DNA from: Fervidibacillus halotolerans
GTDB taxonomy: Bacteria; Bacillota; Bacilli; Bacillales; Caldibacillaceae
Assembly: GCF_026547205.1 (NCBI RefSeq)
Contig: NZ_CP106877.1
Coordinates: 372,001-436,000, forward strand
Direction: 5' to 3'
Length of the DNA stretch: 64,000 nt
How positions within the stretch are numbered: the stretch's first letter is position 1; each line of letters starts with the position of its first letter. Made by a program: the position numbers and the translations under genes. Positions 9,387 to 18,897 of the stretch are shown here, in pieces. Under the pieces are notes generated by a model that saw only the letters and a program-made list of their open reading frames with translations, did no database searches and was not told the origin of the DNA.

Positions 9387-9484
9387 ATAATGGTCTAAAA
9401 TCGAATTTTGTGTATATCTAATGTTCTCTATTCCTTACCTTAATGGTTTTTCCTAGACCAACATGATGAATTGTAGATTCATAA

Positions 9485-9891
9485 GTTGCAGAAAACACCT
9501 TACTTGCTGCTGTTGAAAATGATATTGTGATCGGCTGGGGAGGAATACTTCCAGTGTATAATGGAAATGTATTCGAATTGCATCCATTAGCTGTTCGAAG
9601 CGATAAGCGAAATCAAGGCATTGGTAGAACAATCGTAACTGCTCTTGAGGATGAAGCAAGAAAGCAAGGTGGCTTGACAATATATTTAGGTGCTGATGAT
9701 GAAATAGGTGACGGAGAATGTTCTTTAGCAAATGTTGATTTGTTTGATGATTTCCAGGGAAAATAGACAATTTCACTGCAGGAACTCATCAATCTCGTTT
9801 TTACTTAAAGATCGGATACAAGATTATAGTGGTTATGCCTAATGCTAATGGAATAGGAAAACCAGATATTTATTTCGGCAAAAAACTATGA
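9485..9891 (+). pseudogene. Remnant of an aminoglycoside 6'-N-acetyltransferase-like GNAT gene
   Basis: The reading frame from 9485 gives AAVENDIVIGWGG, then FELHPLAVRSDKRNQGIG and GGLTIYLGADDE. This is a GNAT acetyl-CoA-binding region closely resembling AAC(6')-Ii-type enzymes (ELHPLVV, GGITIYLGTDD). At about 9760-9766 the frame breaks. The missing C terminus continues in another frame as RFYLKIGYKIIVVMPNANG and GKPDIYF, again AAC(6')-like, to a stop at 9889-9891. The N-terminal third of the enzyme is absent. With both truncation and frameshift the gene should be non-functional. The following 270 bases up to the next remnant hold nothing I recognise. Confidence 0.72.
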
Positions 9892-10163
9892 TTATTGAAG
9901 TGAGCGGAATTTGCCTCTCCATTTCTTATCTTATAATAAGCTATTATACGAGAATATTATTAGAAATATCATCCGCCAAAGAATCGCTAAGTCCTCACAA
10001 CATCTTTATCATCATCTCGAGCCATGGGGAGTGCGTGGTGTTGATGTCAATGGTGGAAATAAATAACTTAAAAGTATAGAAAACAATGGGTTTTGCGTGT
10101 TTTGCTGATTTTCAGAATGGCAGACCCCCTTGCGAATTAGGACTATTCCCTTAAAACGACTAA

Positions 10164-10862
10164 TTCGAAGCAAAATTAAGAAAAGAAACCGCTTTCACTT
10201 TTGCGAAACAAGGAGCAAAGGTCGTATGTGCCGATATTAAAGGTGCGGAAGACACTGCGGAAGAAATTAAACAAACTGGTGGTCAAGCGATCGCTTGCCT
10301 ATTAGATGTTAGCAAATGGGATCAATGGACATTGATGGAAAAAACAGAAGCCGAATTCGGTAAAGTGGATATCCTTTGTAGTGTAGCAGGAATTTCGGAA
10401 GCGACAAATATTGTTGGTCTCACGGAAGAGCAATTCGATTTAATGATGGATGTTAACGTTAAGGGCGTTTACTTTGGGATGAAAGCTGTATTACCAGGTA
10501 TGTTAGAAAAAGGTGCAGGAAAAATTGTAAACGTCGCATCCCTAGCAGCCCATGTTGGTTTAGAAGGGCTTCCAAGCTATTCTGCCTCGAAAGGTGCCGT
10601 CGTATCGATGAGTAGACAAGTTGCCATTGTTTATGCCAAACATAATATTCAAGTGAATGTTGTTTCTCCAGGTATTATTGCTACTCCAATTCTTGAAAAT
10701 AACACACCTGAGATGACGAAAGCCTTCACCGATGCGACACCAGCAGGTAGACTTGGAAAGCCTGTTGAAATCGCTAATATGCTTGCATTCCTTTGTTCTG
10801 AAGCAAGCAATTTCACAACTGGTCAAGCAATTTTGGTTGATGGTGGATGGAGCCAACAGTAA
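10164..10862 (+). pseudogene. N-terminally truncated short-chain dehydrogenase/reductase
   Basis: The open frame encodes most of a classical SDR: cofactor-binding D in [17 protein letters not shown] (NAG motif position), [10 protein letters not shown] with the catalytic Ser region, YSASKGA with catalytic Tyr and Lys, VSPGIIATP, and a C-terminal [10 protein letters not shown]. The first 20 or so residues, with the beta1 strand and the TGxxxGIG dinucleotide-binding loop, are absent. The homology begins in frame at about [18 protein letters not shown] without a start codon or ribosome binding site. An internal ATG at 10332 would give a protein without the cofactor fold. It lies next to another gene remnant, so this stretch is decaying. 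Confidence 0.75.
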
Positions 10863-10900
10863 TTAAATAATCGGAATATAGCCTTACATTTGAAAGTAAT

Positions 10901-10946
10901 AGCATCTCCAATTCCCAAAATTATGATAGAAGGAGATGCTTTTTAT
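10901..10946 (+). terminator. Rho-independent terminator
   Basis: AGCATCTCC and GGAGATGCT form a 9-bp stem followed by TTTTTATTT, 39 bases after the dehydrogenase remnant. Confidence 0.75.
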
Positions 10947-11723
10947 TTACGTGAAAAAACTGACTGAGATAGGGTACTATGTGAAAATTCTTACAAAAAA
11001 TCAACTTCTTAAACAAGAAAAAACTGATAAAATAGTGATTTTTTTGTTCTTCATATCCATCACGATGAAAGTGATTGGTTTGTTAAGTAGGAAAGAATTA
11101 TTTTTTTTATTCATCAGTTCAATTTATTCGAAACTAAAATCCCGCCACAACTTGTAGGATGTCATATAACTTCATCATTTAGAGATATAGTTCACCCCGT
11201 TCCATCCATTAAAATGAAAAAATTTTTACCGCATACACTTCCAACTCAAAAAAATACATTTTTACGTAAGTCTTTGAAACCGTTCTTTTCTTTTTTCCGT
11301 AATCAGTTACATAAGTGAAAGAATTTTGAAACGAATTCCATACATCCCTTTTCTTTATTATTCCAAATGGCGAAAAATCCGAAAAAAGCTGTAATGAATG
11401 CTCCCTGACTTGTTGGCTATGTGAAAAATGTATTTTATAATAGAAAAATATAAATGCGTAATTTTCAGATAGTTATAGTAGAGTAATCTAGACGGTTTGC
11501 TCTGGAAATTGAATGTTTTTAATGAATCGAAAAGCATTTCTTTTTAAAAGAAAAGAGATAGTAATGAATGATTGGTCTCGGGACACCTATTTGAAAACAG
11601 ATCACTTTTTGAATGATGGGATGATGTTGCATAAACGAATGTATTCGTAATTGCAGAAGGAGAGTAAATAAGGGAAGGCCATAATATCATTGGGAAATAA
11701 CGGCTCGAAAGGAGGAAAAGTGT
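10947..11723. other. Intergenic region upstream of mcsA, no gene seen
   Basis: About 780 AT-rich bases. In many Bacillaceae ctsR precedes mcsA, but I find no ctsR coding trace here and no CtsR-type tandem heptad (GGTCAAA repeats). One palindrome is noted separately at 11635-11648. Short open frames here show no family resemblance. Confidence 0.5.
11635..11648. promoter_or_regulatory. Palindrome upstream of mcsA
   Basis: ACGAAT-GT-ATTCGT, a 6-bp inverted repeat with a 2-base centre, 75 bases before mcsA. It is a possible operator and is not of CtsR type; the regulator is unknown. Confidence 0.3.
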
Positions 11724-12245
11724 ATGCTTTGTCAATTATGTGGTAATCATCCAGCTTCAGCATCTTTTATAAAAATTGTAAATGGAGAACTGAAGGAGTT
11801 TCATATTTGTGAACAGTGTGCAAAAAAACAAGAAGAGAATATAAAAGGGATATCCAATAAAGTTTTGAATGAACAACTATTGTCAAATGTACTTGAGGGT
11901 GAACCGAGCGATTCTCCCATCATGGAAAAGGAACTGGTAAGGGATACCCGATGTCCAAAATGCGGTTTAACTTATTCCCAATTCGCTAAAACCGGACGAG
12001 CGGGTTGTGTGGAATGTTATATCCAGTTTGCGGACAGTTTACCAACGTTACTTTTACGGAATCATGGTACGGCAACCCATCACGGAAAAGTACCGAAACG
12101 AAAGAAGACTTTAATCCGTGACAAACAGCAGCTTGAGAGGTTGAAAAAGGAACTACAGTCCCTTATTGAAGAGGAGAAATATGAACAGGCAGCGATCATT
12201 CGCGATCAAATCCAAGAACTCGAGAAAAGGGTAGCTGGACAATAA
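11724..12245 (+). CDS. mcsA: McsA, zinc-finger activator of the protein arginine kinase
   Basis: A 173-residue protein with paired CxxC zinc fingers: CQLCG near residue 3, CEQCAKK near 31, CPKCG near 76 and CVECY near 95. A C-terminal UVR-type helical motif follows (about 135-170, LERLKKELQSLIEEEKYEQAA). McsA binds and activates McsB, which phosphorylates arginines and marks proteins for ClpCP in stress. AAAGGAGGAAAAGTGT gives a strong ribosome binding site. mcsB begins 22 bases downstream. The unusual point is that neither ctsR nor clpC flanks the pair. Confidence 0.92.
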   Translation: MLCQLCGNHPASASFIKIVNGELKEFHICEQCAKKQEENIKGISNKVLNEQLLSNVLEGEPSDSPIMEKELVRDTRCPKCGLTYSQFAKTGRAGCVECYIQFADSLPTLLLRNHGTATHHGKVPKRKKTLIRDKQQLERLKKELQSLIEEEKYEQAAIIRDQIQELEKRVAGQ

Positions 12246-12267
12246 ATTTTTCAGAGAAGGGAAGTGA

Positions 12268-13341
12268 ATGACCATGTCCTTTTATCGATTTATTGAACAG
12301 GCGGCAAGCGGATGGATGAAAGGGGAAGGTCCCGACTCAGACGTTGTCATTAGTAGTCGAATTCGCGTGGCACGGAATTTACACGAATACGTTTTTCCAA
12401 TACAAGCAAATCACGAACAATCAAATATGGCGCTACGTGAAATATTACAAGCCTCAAGACAATTAGATTTTCATAACTTCGGAGAATTCGAATGGTTTAC
12501 TTTGCGCGAGTTAAATGATCTAGAAAAGCATTTACTTGTAGAGAAACATTTAATCAGTCCTCAGTTAGCGAATAGTTCTAGAAACGGTGCTGTGATTTTA
12601 AGTGATGATGAATCGATCAGTATAATGGTCAATGAGGAAGATCACTTGCGGATTCAATGCATGCTCCCTGGATTACAGCTTCAAAAGGCATGGGATTTGG
12701 CAGGGCAAATTGATGACGTATTTGAGTCCCAACTCGATTATGCTTACGATGAAAAGATTGGATATTTGACGAGCTGTTCAACGAATGTCGGAACGGGACT
12801 CAGGGCTTCAGTAATGGTTCATTTGCCTGCCCTCGTCATAACAGAACAAATTAATTCTATTTTTTTTGCAATGAATCAAATTGGTTTGGTCGTTCGGGGA
12901 ATGTACGGTGAAGGAAGTGATGCATACGGAAATATTTTTCAAATATCGAATCAAATTACGCTAGGGAAATCGGAAGAAGAGATGATCCATACATTGTATG
13001 GAGTGGTTAACCAAATCATTGAACATGAACGAACGGCGAGGAGACGGCTGTTGACTGAGTCCGGTCGAAGCCTGACCAATCTGATAAGTAGATCCTTTGG
13101 CATTTTATCTTTTGCAACGATGATTGACTCAAAAGAAGCGGCCCAGCGGCTGTCGGATGTGAGACTCGGTATCGATCTAGATATTATTCGCGGAGTGAGT
13201 ATAGATACGATGAACGAACTGATGGTTCGAACACAACCGGCCTTTATACAACAATTTGCAGGGCAAGATTTGAATGCCGAAGATCGAGACGTATATAGAG
13301 CCAAAATTATCCGGGAAAGTTTGGCACCGAGAGACTTTTAG
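12268..13341 (+). CDS. mcsB: Protein arginine kinase McsB
   Basis: 357 residues, the normal family length. It is a phosphagen-kinase-like catalytic domain with the nucleotide-binding SSRIRVARNL near residue 30, TSCSTNVGTGLRASVMVHLP near 165-185 (the conserved Cys loop; the usual CPTN reads CSTN here), RGMYGEG near 208 and RARR-type basic segments after 250. It phosphorylates arginine side chains of misfolded proteins and of CtsR. The start at 12268 follows AGAAGGGAAG; an ATG two codons later is also possible. It is followed by a convergent sugar transporter instead of clpC. Confidence 0.93.
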   Translation: MTMSFYRFIEQAASGWMKGEGPDSDVVISSRIRVARNLHEYVFPIQANHEQSNMALREILQASRQLDFHNFGEFEWFTLRELNDLEKHLLVEKHLISPQLANSSRNGAVILSDDESISIMVNEEDHLRIQCMLPGLQLQKAWDLAGQIDDVFESQLDYAYDEKIGYLTSCSTNVGTGLRASVMVHLPALVITEQINSIFFAMNQIGLVVRGMYGEGSDAYGNIFQISNQITLGKSEEEMIHTLYGVVNQIIEHERTARRRLLTESGRSLTNLISRSFGILSFATMIDSKEAAQRLSDVRLGIDLDIIRGVSIDTMNELMVRTQPAFIQQFAGQDLNAEDRDVYRAKIIRESLAPRDF

Positions 13342-13408
13342 AAATTTAAGTTTTATAGATTACCTTACAATTGTAGTATACAGAGTAACCAGGTAGAAAC
13401 GTATTTCA

Positions 13409-14719
13409 TTAATTTTGTTCCAATTGGGAGCGGATTTCCATATGTTTTTCTTTTGTAAACGGGTAGAGGAATGTAGCGATGATCGCTACAATAATAAACA
13501 TACCCGGGGCGATTGCCATCGTCCATTTAATGGTGCGTAATGTCGTTTCTGATTGGGTTGTATTGGCAATGTATCCAGACAATTCCAATATGATCCCGAT
13601 GAAAAAGATGGCAATGGAGTTAGCCATTTTCATAAAAAAGGTCATGATCCCAGCATAAATTCCTTCCCTCTTTTCTCCCGTTTCCCATTCGTCCACATCG
13701 ACCACATCAGGTAGCATTGCCCATGGAAGAACGTGGGCAACCCCGTACCCTGCACCTACGATGACCCCGATTACATAGACGACAAATGGAGCGGAAGAGG
13801 GAGAGATGACGAGCCAACCGACCTGCCCGAAAATCCAAAGAAATAAACCGATCAATAACGTATGCCTTTTTCCGATTTGTTTCGAGATCACCGCCCAAAG
13901 GGGAAGGGTCAAAATTCCTGTTCCAATGACAACGACAAACAGAATTGGCATGTCGATTTCTCGATTTAAGTAATACTTCATATAGTAAATAACGAAAGAT
14001 TCGATAATGTTTGCCGCTGCATAACTTCCAACATAAATCCATAACAAATATCTCATCGGTCGATTTTGAAAGACACTTTTTAATTCTTTAAAAATCGTTT
14101 TTTGACGTTTCTTTTGAATGATCCGATTTTCACGGGTAAAAGTAAAAATGAAGATAGCAACGATCGCTATAAAAAATCCGACATATAATCCCATTTGTTG
14201 ATAACCGTACTGGTCGGCAATGAGCTTAGGGATCGTTGCTGCCATTAAACCGACAAATAATTGAAAGAAAATCCGATAATTATTAATGCTCGTCCGCTCA
14301 TCATAATCCGTACTGTATTCTGTAATAAGGGAAATGTATGGGACGTGGAATAATGTTAAAGAGGTCATAAATAGAACGTAAATGAGTGAATAATATAGAA
14401 ACAATGACCACTGGGTAGTAAATCCAACCGGATACCACAAAAACAGAAATAATACTAGTAACGGAAAGGATGCAGCCATAAAATACGGTCTCCTCCTACC
14501 CCATTTCGTTTTCGTTTGATCACTAACATAACCTACGATCGGATCGGAAATCGCATCCCATGCCCTCCCAATCATAAATATCGATCCTGCTAAAGCTGGT
14601 GTAAGACCGACGACATCGGTAAGAAAGTATAAAAAGTAAAGACCGATAACGGTTATCCCTGTTACGGAAACGCTTTCTCCTGCACCGTAAATAGTTTTAT
14701 GAAGGAATGTTTTTTTCAT
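13409..14719 (-). CDS. GPH-family sugar:cation symporter
   Basis: 436 residues with twelve predicted membrane helices. Glycoside-pentoside-hexuronide symporter hallmarks are present: YGAGESVSVTG and YFLYFLTDVVGLTPALAG at the N terminus, and RAWDAISDPIVGYVSDQTKTKWGRRRPY covering the family DPxxG and RRRP motifs (helix 2 to loop 2-3). VDEWETGEKREGIYAG near residue 340 is the second family signature. Members import melibiose, xylosides, glucuronides or related sugars with Na+ or H+. No sugar-catabolic gene lies beside it, so the substrate is unknown. The gene converges with mcsB. Confidence 0.85.
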   Translation of the reverse strand: MKKTFLHKTIYGAGESVSVTGITVIGLYFLYFLTDVVGLTPALAGSIFMIGRAWDAISDPIVGYVSDQTKTKWGRRRPYFMAASFPLLVLFLFLWYPVGFTTQWSLFLYYSLIYVLFMTSLTLFHVPYISLITEYSTDYDERTSINNYRIFFQLFVGLMAATIPKLIADQYGYQQMGLYVGFFIAIVAIFIFTFTRENRIIQKKRQKTIFKELKSVFQNRPMRYLLWIYVGSYAAANIIESFVIYYMKYYLNREIDMPILFVVVIGTGILTLPLWAVISKQIGKRHTLLIGLFLWIFGQVGWLVISPSSAPFVVYVIGVIVGAGYGVAHVLPWAMLPDVVDVDEWETGEKREGIYAGIMTFFMKMANSIAIFFIGIILELSGYIANTTQSETTLRTIKWTMAIAPGMFIIVAIIATFLYPFTKEKHMEIRSQLEQN

Positions 14720-14904
14720 TTTGTCTACCCCTTCGTATAAATATAAAATTTCACGTTCGTTTCTGAATCACGACGGCATTGCCCGTTTAAAAGGTCGGCT
14801 AATCCGTCGTTTTCTCTTTAACAACATACCACTTATAACTTTTAGAAACGATCACATAGTCTAAATAGCCCCTTGTTCGTTAAGATAAAGAAATAAAAAT
14901 CCCA

Positions 14905-16230
14905 TCAATTCTCCAGTCGCATCAGTTGATCTAATGTTTGAACTAAATAGTCGTTCACTTCAGAACGGTCAGGAATCGTCCCTGCCATTCCATACATCGC
15001 TGCACTTCCTTCAGTGAATTTCTCCGGATTTTCCTTGACATCTTTCACAGCCCGTTTCAAATCGGAAAGGAAGGTTTCGACAATTTGTTCATGGGCAGGA
15101 GTAACCATAAAGTGAAGACAGGCTGGAAATTGTTGCCGATCTATATGCCATCCGAGTTGTTCCATTCGATCGGCTAATGCATACACATTTACTTCCTCTG
15201 AGGCAATTGTAAATACCGAGGCATCGGGATTCCCTAAAATTTTCAGTTCATCGATTGTACGAATCCCATTCAATAGCTGTTTAGTTATTTCCATCGTTTT
15301 TTTTGCTAAATTTATGTACCCATCCATTCCAATATAATTCATCACTGCCCAAGCTGAAGCGATGGCACCCCCAGGTCGTGTTCCGGTGGCTGTCGGAGAA
15401 ACAAATAATCCACCTGGCCAGTCGGAATAGGCAAAATATTGATGTTTTCGATAGGAATCATTTTTATACAGTATGGTCGAAACCCCTTTTGCCGCATATC
15501 CGTATTTATGAATATCTGCTGAAATGGAAGTAACACCCGGAACTCGAAAATCAAAGGGCGGTATTTCATAATCAAGTTTTTGTAAAAAAGGTAGTAGAAA
15601 TCCTCCAAGACAAGCATCGACATGAAAAGGAATGTTATGCATACTTGCGATATCGGCCATTTTTTCAATTGGGTCAATGACACCGTGGGGATATGAAGGA
15701 GCAGAACCAACGATTAAAATGGTGTTTTTAGTTATGGCGTTTTCCAGTTGTTTTACATCTGCACGAAAGTCATCAGTTAAGGGGATGTGAATCGGTTTTA
15801 CGTTAAAATAATGGGCAGCCTTTTCAAATGCAGCATGAACAGAGATCGGCAAGATCATTTCCGGTTCAAGAATTTCTGGCTTCATCTTTCTCGCATAATC
15901 CCGATAGGTTTTAACAGCCATCAAAATGCTTTCAGTTCCACCAGAAGTTAAACTTCCGACCGTTTGATCATCTCCGTTGAATAAGCTTGCGGTCATCGAA
16001 AGAACTTCCGTTTCAAAACGCCGTAAGCTTGGAAAGGCCATCGGGTTTAACCCATTTTCATGGAAATACTTCATATATGCTTCCTTTGATATTTCGGTAA
16101 TTTCTTCCCCCGCATAATAAACGAGACTCCACGTTCTTCCGTTCTTCCAATTCGCATCATGTTTTTTTGCTTCATCTAGTTGTTTAAGAAGGTCATCTTT
16201 TTTTCGTCCGAATTCGGGAAGTTGTTTCAT
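14905..16230 (-). CDS. PLP-dependent decarboxylase/lyase, sphingosine-1-phosphate lyase-like
   Basis: 441 residues of the group II decarboxylase / S1P-lyase fold (type I aminotransferase fold). GSLTSGGTESILMAVK binds the PLP phosphate, HVDACLGGF carries the conserved Asp that contacts the pyridine nitrogen, and SADIHKYGYAAKG contains the Schiff-base lysine. NPMAFPSLRRFETEV at the N terminus is typical of S1P-lyase and GadB-like members. The start at 16230 has AGAGG 7 bases upstream on this strand; earlier in-frame ATGs lack such a site. Substrate is uncertain: it could be a sphingoid phosphate lyase or an amino-acid decarboxylase. It is divergent from a truncated MaoC gene. Confidence 0.82.
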   Translation of the reverse strand: MKQLPEFGRKKDDLLKQLDEAKKHDANWKNGRTWSLVYYAGEEITEISKEAYMKYFHENGLNPMAFPSLRRFETEVLSMTASLFNGDDQTVGSLTSGGTESILMAVKTYRDYARKMKPEILEPEMILPISVHAAFEKAAHYFNVKPIHIPLTDDFRADVKQLENAITKNTILIVGSAPSYPHGVIDPIEKMADIASMHNIPFHVDACLGGFLLPFLQKLDYEIPPFDFRVPGVTSISADIHKYGYAAKGVSTILYKNDSYRKHQYFAYSDWPGGLFVSPTATGTRPGGAIASAWAVMNYIGMDGYINLAKKTMEITKQLLNGIRTIDELKILGNPDASVFTIASEEVNVYALADRMEQLGWHIDRQQFPACLHFMVTPAHEQIVETFLSDLKRAVKDVKENPEKFTEGSAAMYGMAGTIPDRSEVNDYLVQTLDQLMRLEN

Positions 16231-16409
16231 AGTAAAACCTCTTTTCATAAAATTTATGATTTTCATAAAAATAATATAATTATATAATATTGTCAAGTGA
16301 AAGCGTTTTACATGTAAGTGAATCTATTTGGCGAAGCAATATGTTGAAAGGAAAAATTTTGTATAATTGAATTCAATTTTAAAAATTAGATAGAATGGGG
16401 TGTGGAACA

Positions 16410-16567
16410 ATGAATATTGAAGAGGGAATGAAATTTTCATGGAGTCGAACATTTACAAAAGAGGATGTTCTCCAATTTGGCGAATTGACCGGTGATCAAG
16501 GCGACCATCATATTCATCCAGATGAAAAAGGCCGATTAATGGTTCAAGGGTTATTAACAGCAAGTAT
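16410..16567 (+). pseudogene. MaoC-like hot-dog dehydratase, cut off by an IS256 remnant
   Basis: The first 52 codons from ATG 16410 (GGGGTGTGG upstream) encode the start of an (R)-specific enoyl-CoA hydratase/MaoC domain. GMKFSWSRTFTKEDVLQFGELTGD is followed by HHIHPDEKGR and MVQGLLTAS, with the catalytic Asp and His segment present. From 16568 the DNA is the interior of an IS256-family transposase gene, and the frame runs on as unrelated residues to 16712. The rest of the hydratase is not found anywhere in the window. Confidence 0.72.
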
Positions 16568-17685
16568 CGATTCGCCAGTTTGTAAAGGAAAAATTAGAAC
16601 TGATCTTGCGAGAAGAAATGAAAAGTTTCCTCGAAATGGAATAGGCTGGAACGTCGAATATGAGAAACGGTTACTATCAACGAAATCTAGATACGCAATA
16701 TGGCCGGATTGAAGGTCTTTTGGTCCCAAGAGACCGAAATGGGAATTTCAAACGCAGTTGTTTGCCCCTTACCAACGCGTCTTCTGGCTGGCTCGAGGAA
16801 GCCGTCATCAAGATGTATCAAAGTGGCATGAGTACACGTGAGATTGGTAAGTTTATTGAACGAATTTTAGAAAATGCCTACTCACCAACAACAATTCGCC
16901 ATATTGCCGATGTCGTCAAGGAAGATATCGAGAAATGGCACACTCGTCCTCTACATAAGCGCTATTCCGTCTTATATTTGGATGGTTTATACGTAAAACT
17001 TCGTCGTGAAACCGTTGAGAAAGAAGTCATTTATGTGGTGTTAGGTGTGAATGAAGAAGGATATCGTGAAATTCTTGATTTCTTTGTGGGAGGACAAGAA
17101 AGTGCCTATGGCTGGCAGGAAATTCTTCAAAATCTCTACCAAAGAGGCATCAAGGAAGTGCTTCTGGGCGTATTCGATGGACTACCGGGTTTTGAGGAAG
17201 CCTTTAAGGCTGTTTATCCGAAAGCCGATGTACAGCGTTGTGTCGTTCATAAAGTACGTAATACCTTACATCGTGTTCGGAAAAAAGAGCAATTTGAAGT
17301 GGCAGAGGATCTCAAACTGATTTATCGCGCACCGAATAAGGAGATAGCGTTACAGATGTTTCAACAGTTTGAGTCGAAATGGTCCAGCAAGTATCCAAGA
17401 GAAGTCCAATCGTGGGCCAATGAATGGGATATCCTCCTTACATTTATGGATGATCCAAGCAGTATTCTAAGTGTGATTTACACGACCAATGCCATCGAAC
17501 GAAGGATCAAGGAGATTCGGAAACGCATAAATCCGATGAACAGTTTGAACAGTTTAGAAGCCACGGAAAAAGTCGTGTATTTGGCGATATAAGACTTTAA
17601 ATAGAAGTGGGCCGACCGGAAACTTCGAGGATTTGCCGAAACGCAGGAAGCCCTCGAGCGAATGTTTGGAGAACGTTACAATTAA
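16568..17685 (+). pseudogene. IS256-family (mutator) transposase, degenerate
   Basis: The sequence aligns along one frame with an IS256 transposase: RNGYYQRNLDTQYGRIEGL, VPRDRNG, YLDGLYVKLRRE (first catalytic Asp), GVFDGLPGFEEAF (second Asp), DVQRCVVHKVRN and TTNAIERRIKEIRKR (catalytic Glu region), ending FAETQEALERMFGERYN. There are at least three in-frame stops: a TAG at about 16649 replacing a Gln codon, a TAA at 17590, and a TAG at 17602. The N terminus is missing. The longest intact piece is 16660-17592 (310 codons). It should be inactive. Confidence 0.8.
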
Positions 17686-17845
17686 CCAAATAATGTAAAT
17701 CAATGAGATAAGAGGGATTCTCCTTTTCCACACAGGAAACTGAATATTCAGTCTCCTGTGTGGAGGAAATATCCCTCTCTATTCTAAATCCATTTCAGAA
17801 ATACCCTATCTATCTTACATTACACAAAATTCTTGACAGTACCAT
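16568..17845 (+). mobile_element. IS256-family remnant A, left end missing
   Basis: DNA homology with remnant B (26596-27030) begins abruptly at CGATTCGCCAG and reaches through the transposase 3' end. The right end is intact-looking: CAGAAATACCCTATC, then ACACAAAATTCTTGACAGTACC-like terminal bases. The reverse complement, GATAGGGTATTTCTG, pairs with the left-end sequence GTAGGGTATTCTCTGA of remnant B. The left terminus and about 70 bases of coding sequence are lost. A palindromic stretch at about 17725-17780 lies between the transposase and the right end. Confidence 0.75.
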
Positions 17846-17878
17846 AATCCTTTATCAATTTGGTATTTGAGAGATTTT

Positions 17879-17933
17879 AAAAAATGCGAGTGGCAAGGAG
17901 TAAATTTCCTCCATAACCGCTCGCATTTTTTAT
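17879..17933 (+). terminator. Terminator-like hairpin (bidirectional)
   Basis: AAAAATGCGAG-T-GG pairs with CC-G-CTCGCATTTTT, with an inner GGAG/CTCC pairing, and T runs on both strands. It isolates the TOMM cluster from the IS remnant. Confidence 0.65.
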
Positions 17934-18372
17934 TAATGCCCAAGAAATAGGATCACTTTCATATTCTATTAGATTACGAATTAGTTCCATCATCTTAAAC
18001 TTTCTGCGGACTTTTGCTCAAATGTAAAGATTCATTTACAGCAAAATTCGTCTACAGCAGCTAAGTGTTTGTAAAAATAACAAACTTTTTTCTTGAAATT
18101 ATGACCGGGAAATCGACTGTAAAAAAATTTTAGATTACCAGGCTCTGTAAAAAAAGTTACATTCTTTTATCATTCCATTCATTTCTTTAAAAGTTTTTTT
18201 ATAAAACATGGGATGTTGGGGACTATCGGCCTATTTAACCAATTATTTAGATTGTTTATACTAGTCTTAAAAAAACACGGAGAATGGTATCTTTTGAAAT
18301 AGAAAGGAAAAGCGACATCTTTAAATCAGGAACTTGCTAATGCTTGATCGAATGATAGGGAGGCTTATTCAT
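17934..18372. other. Leader region of the TOMM cluster
   Basis: About 440 AT-rich bases with no gene. TTGTTTATACTAGTC near 18252 might hold promoter elements, but I cannot define a convincing -35/-10 pair. The first gene of the cluster starts at 18373. Confidence 0.4.
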
Positions 18373-18897
18373 ATGATACGGCGAGAATTGACGGTCGAAG
18401 AGTGTGGAGCGATCATATTTGAACATCTCCTTCGCTTTCGGAAAGAAATCGATAATCCACTAGTAATAAAGAAAGAAATGGATCTATTAATCAAACGTTT
18501 AAAAAAGAAAGGGTATTATCATACAAATCGGGTGATCACAAGAGTGCTTGAAAAGAATTCCCAAAAAAAGACCATCAAGCTGGAAATTATCGTTCCCGTT
18601 GTACAGGATAAGGATCTTATGGATTTTATCACGGAGTATCCCCAATACGAATATGTAGAAAAATATATAATGCCCGAGAGTATAAAAATTTCTATTGCTA
18701 ATGATCCAGAGCAATTTCAACAGGCGGTACAAAAATTTACCGAATACGCGAAATTAAATGATCAAGAGAAATTAGATTTACAAAAAAATCACATTATAGA
18801 AATCGCAAAAATCGATTTAAAGGGAAACGTCGTGGCTTTCGACCTACACATGGAAAAAATAGGCAAGGAGGAAGCAAGCCATGCTTCAGTTGAATAA
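18373..18897 (+). CDS. Unknown first protein of the TOMM cluster
   Basis: 174 residues, starting at ATG 18373. GGGAGG at 18358-18363 has a 9-base spacer; an earlier TTG at 18334 lacks a site. It is soluble, charged and mixed alpha/beta. An N-terminal helix-rich part (RRELTVEECGAIIFEH, KKEMDLLIKRLKKKGYY) is followed by two beta-alpha units (IKLEIIVPVV, IIEIAKIDLKGNVVAFDLHM). It shares no clear motif with families I know; a remote likeness to GyrI-type effector domains is speculative. Its stop overlaps the C-protein start by 17 bases, so the two are cotranslated and it very likely acts in the same pathway. Confidence 0.55.
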   Translation: MIRRELTVEECGAIIFEHLLRFRKEIDNPLVIKKEMDLLIKRLKKKGYYHTNRVITRVLEKNSQKKTIKLEIIVPVVQDKDLMDFITEYPQYEYVEKYIMPESIKISIANDPEQFQQAVQKFTEYAKLNDQEKLDLQKNHIIEIAKIDLKGNVVAFDLHMEKIGKEEASHASVE

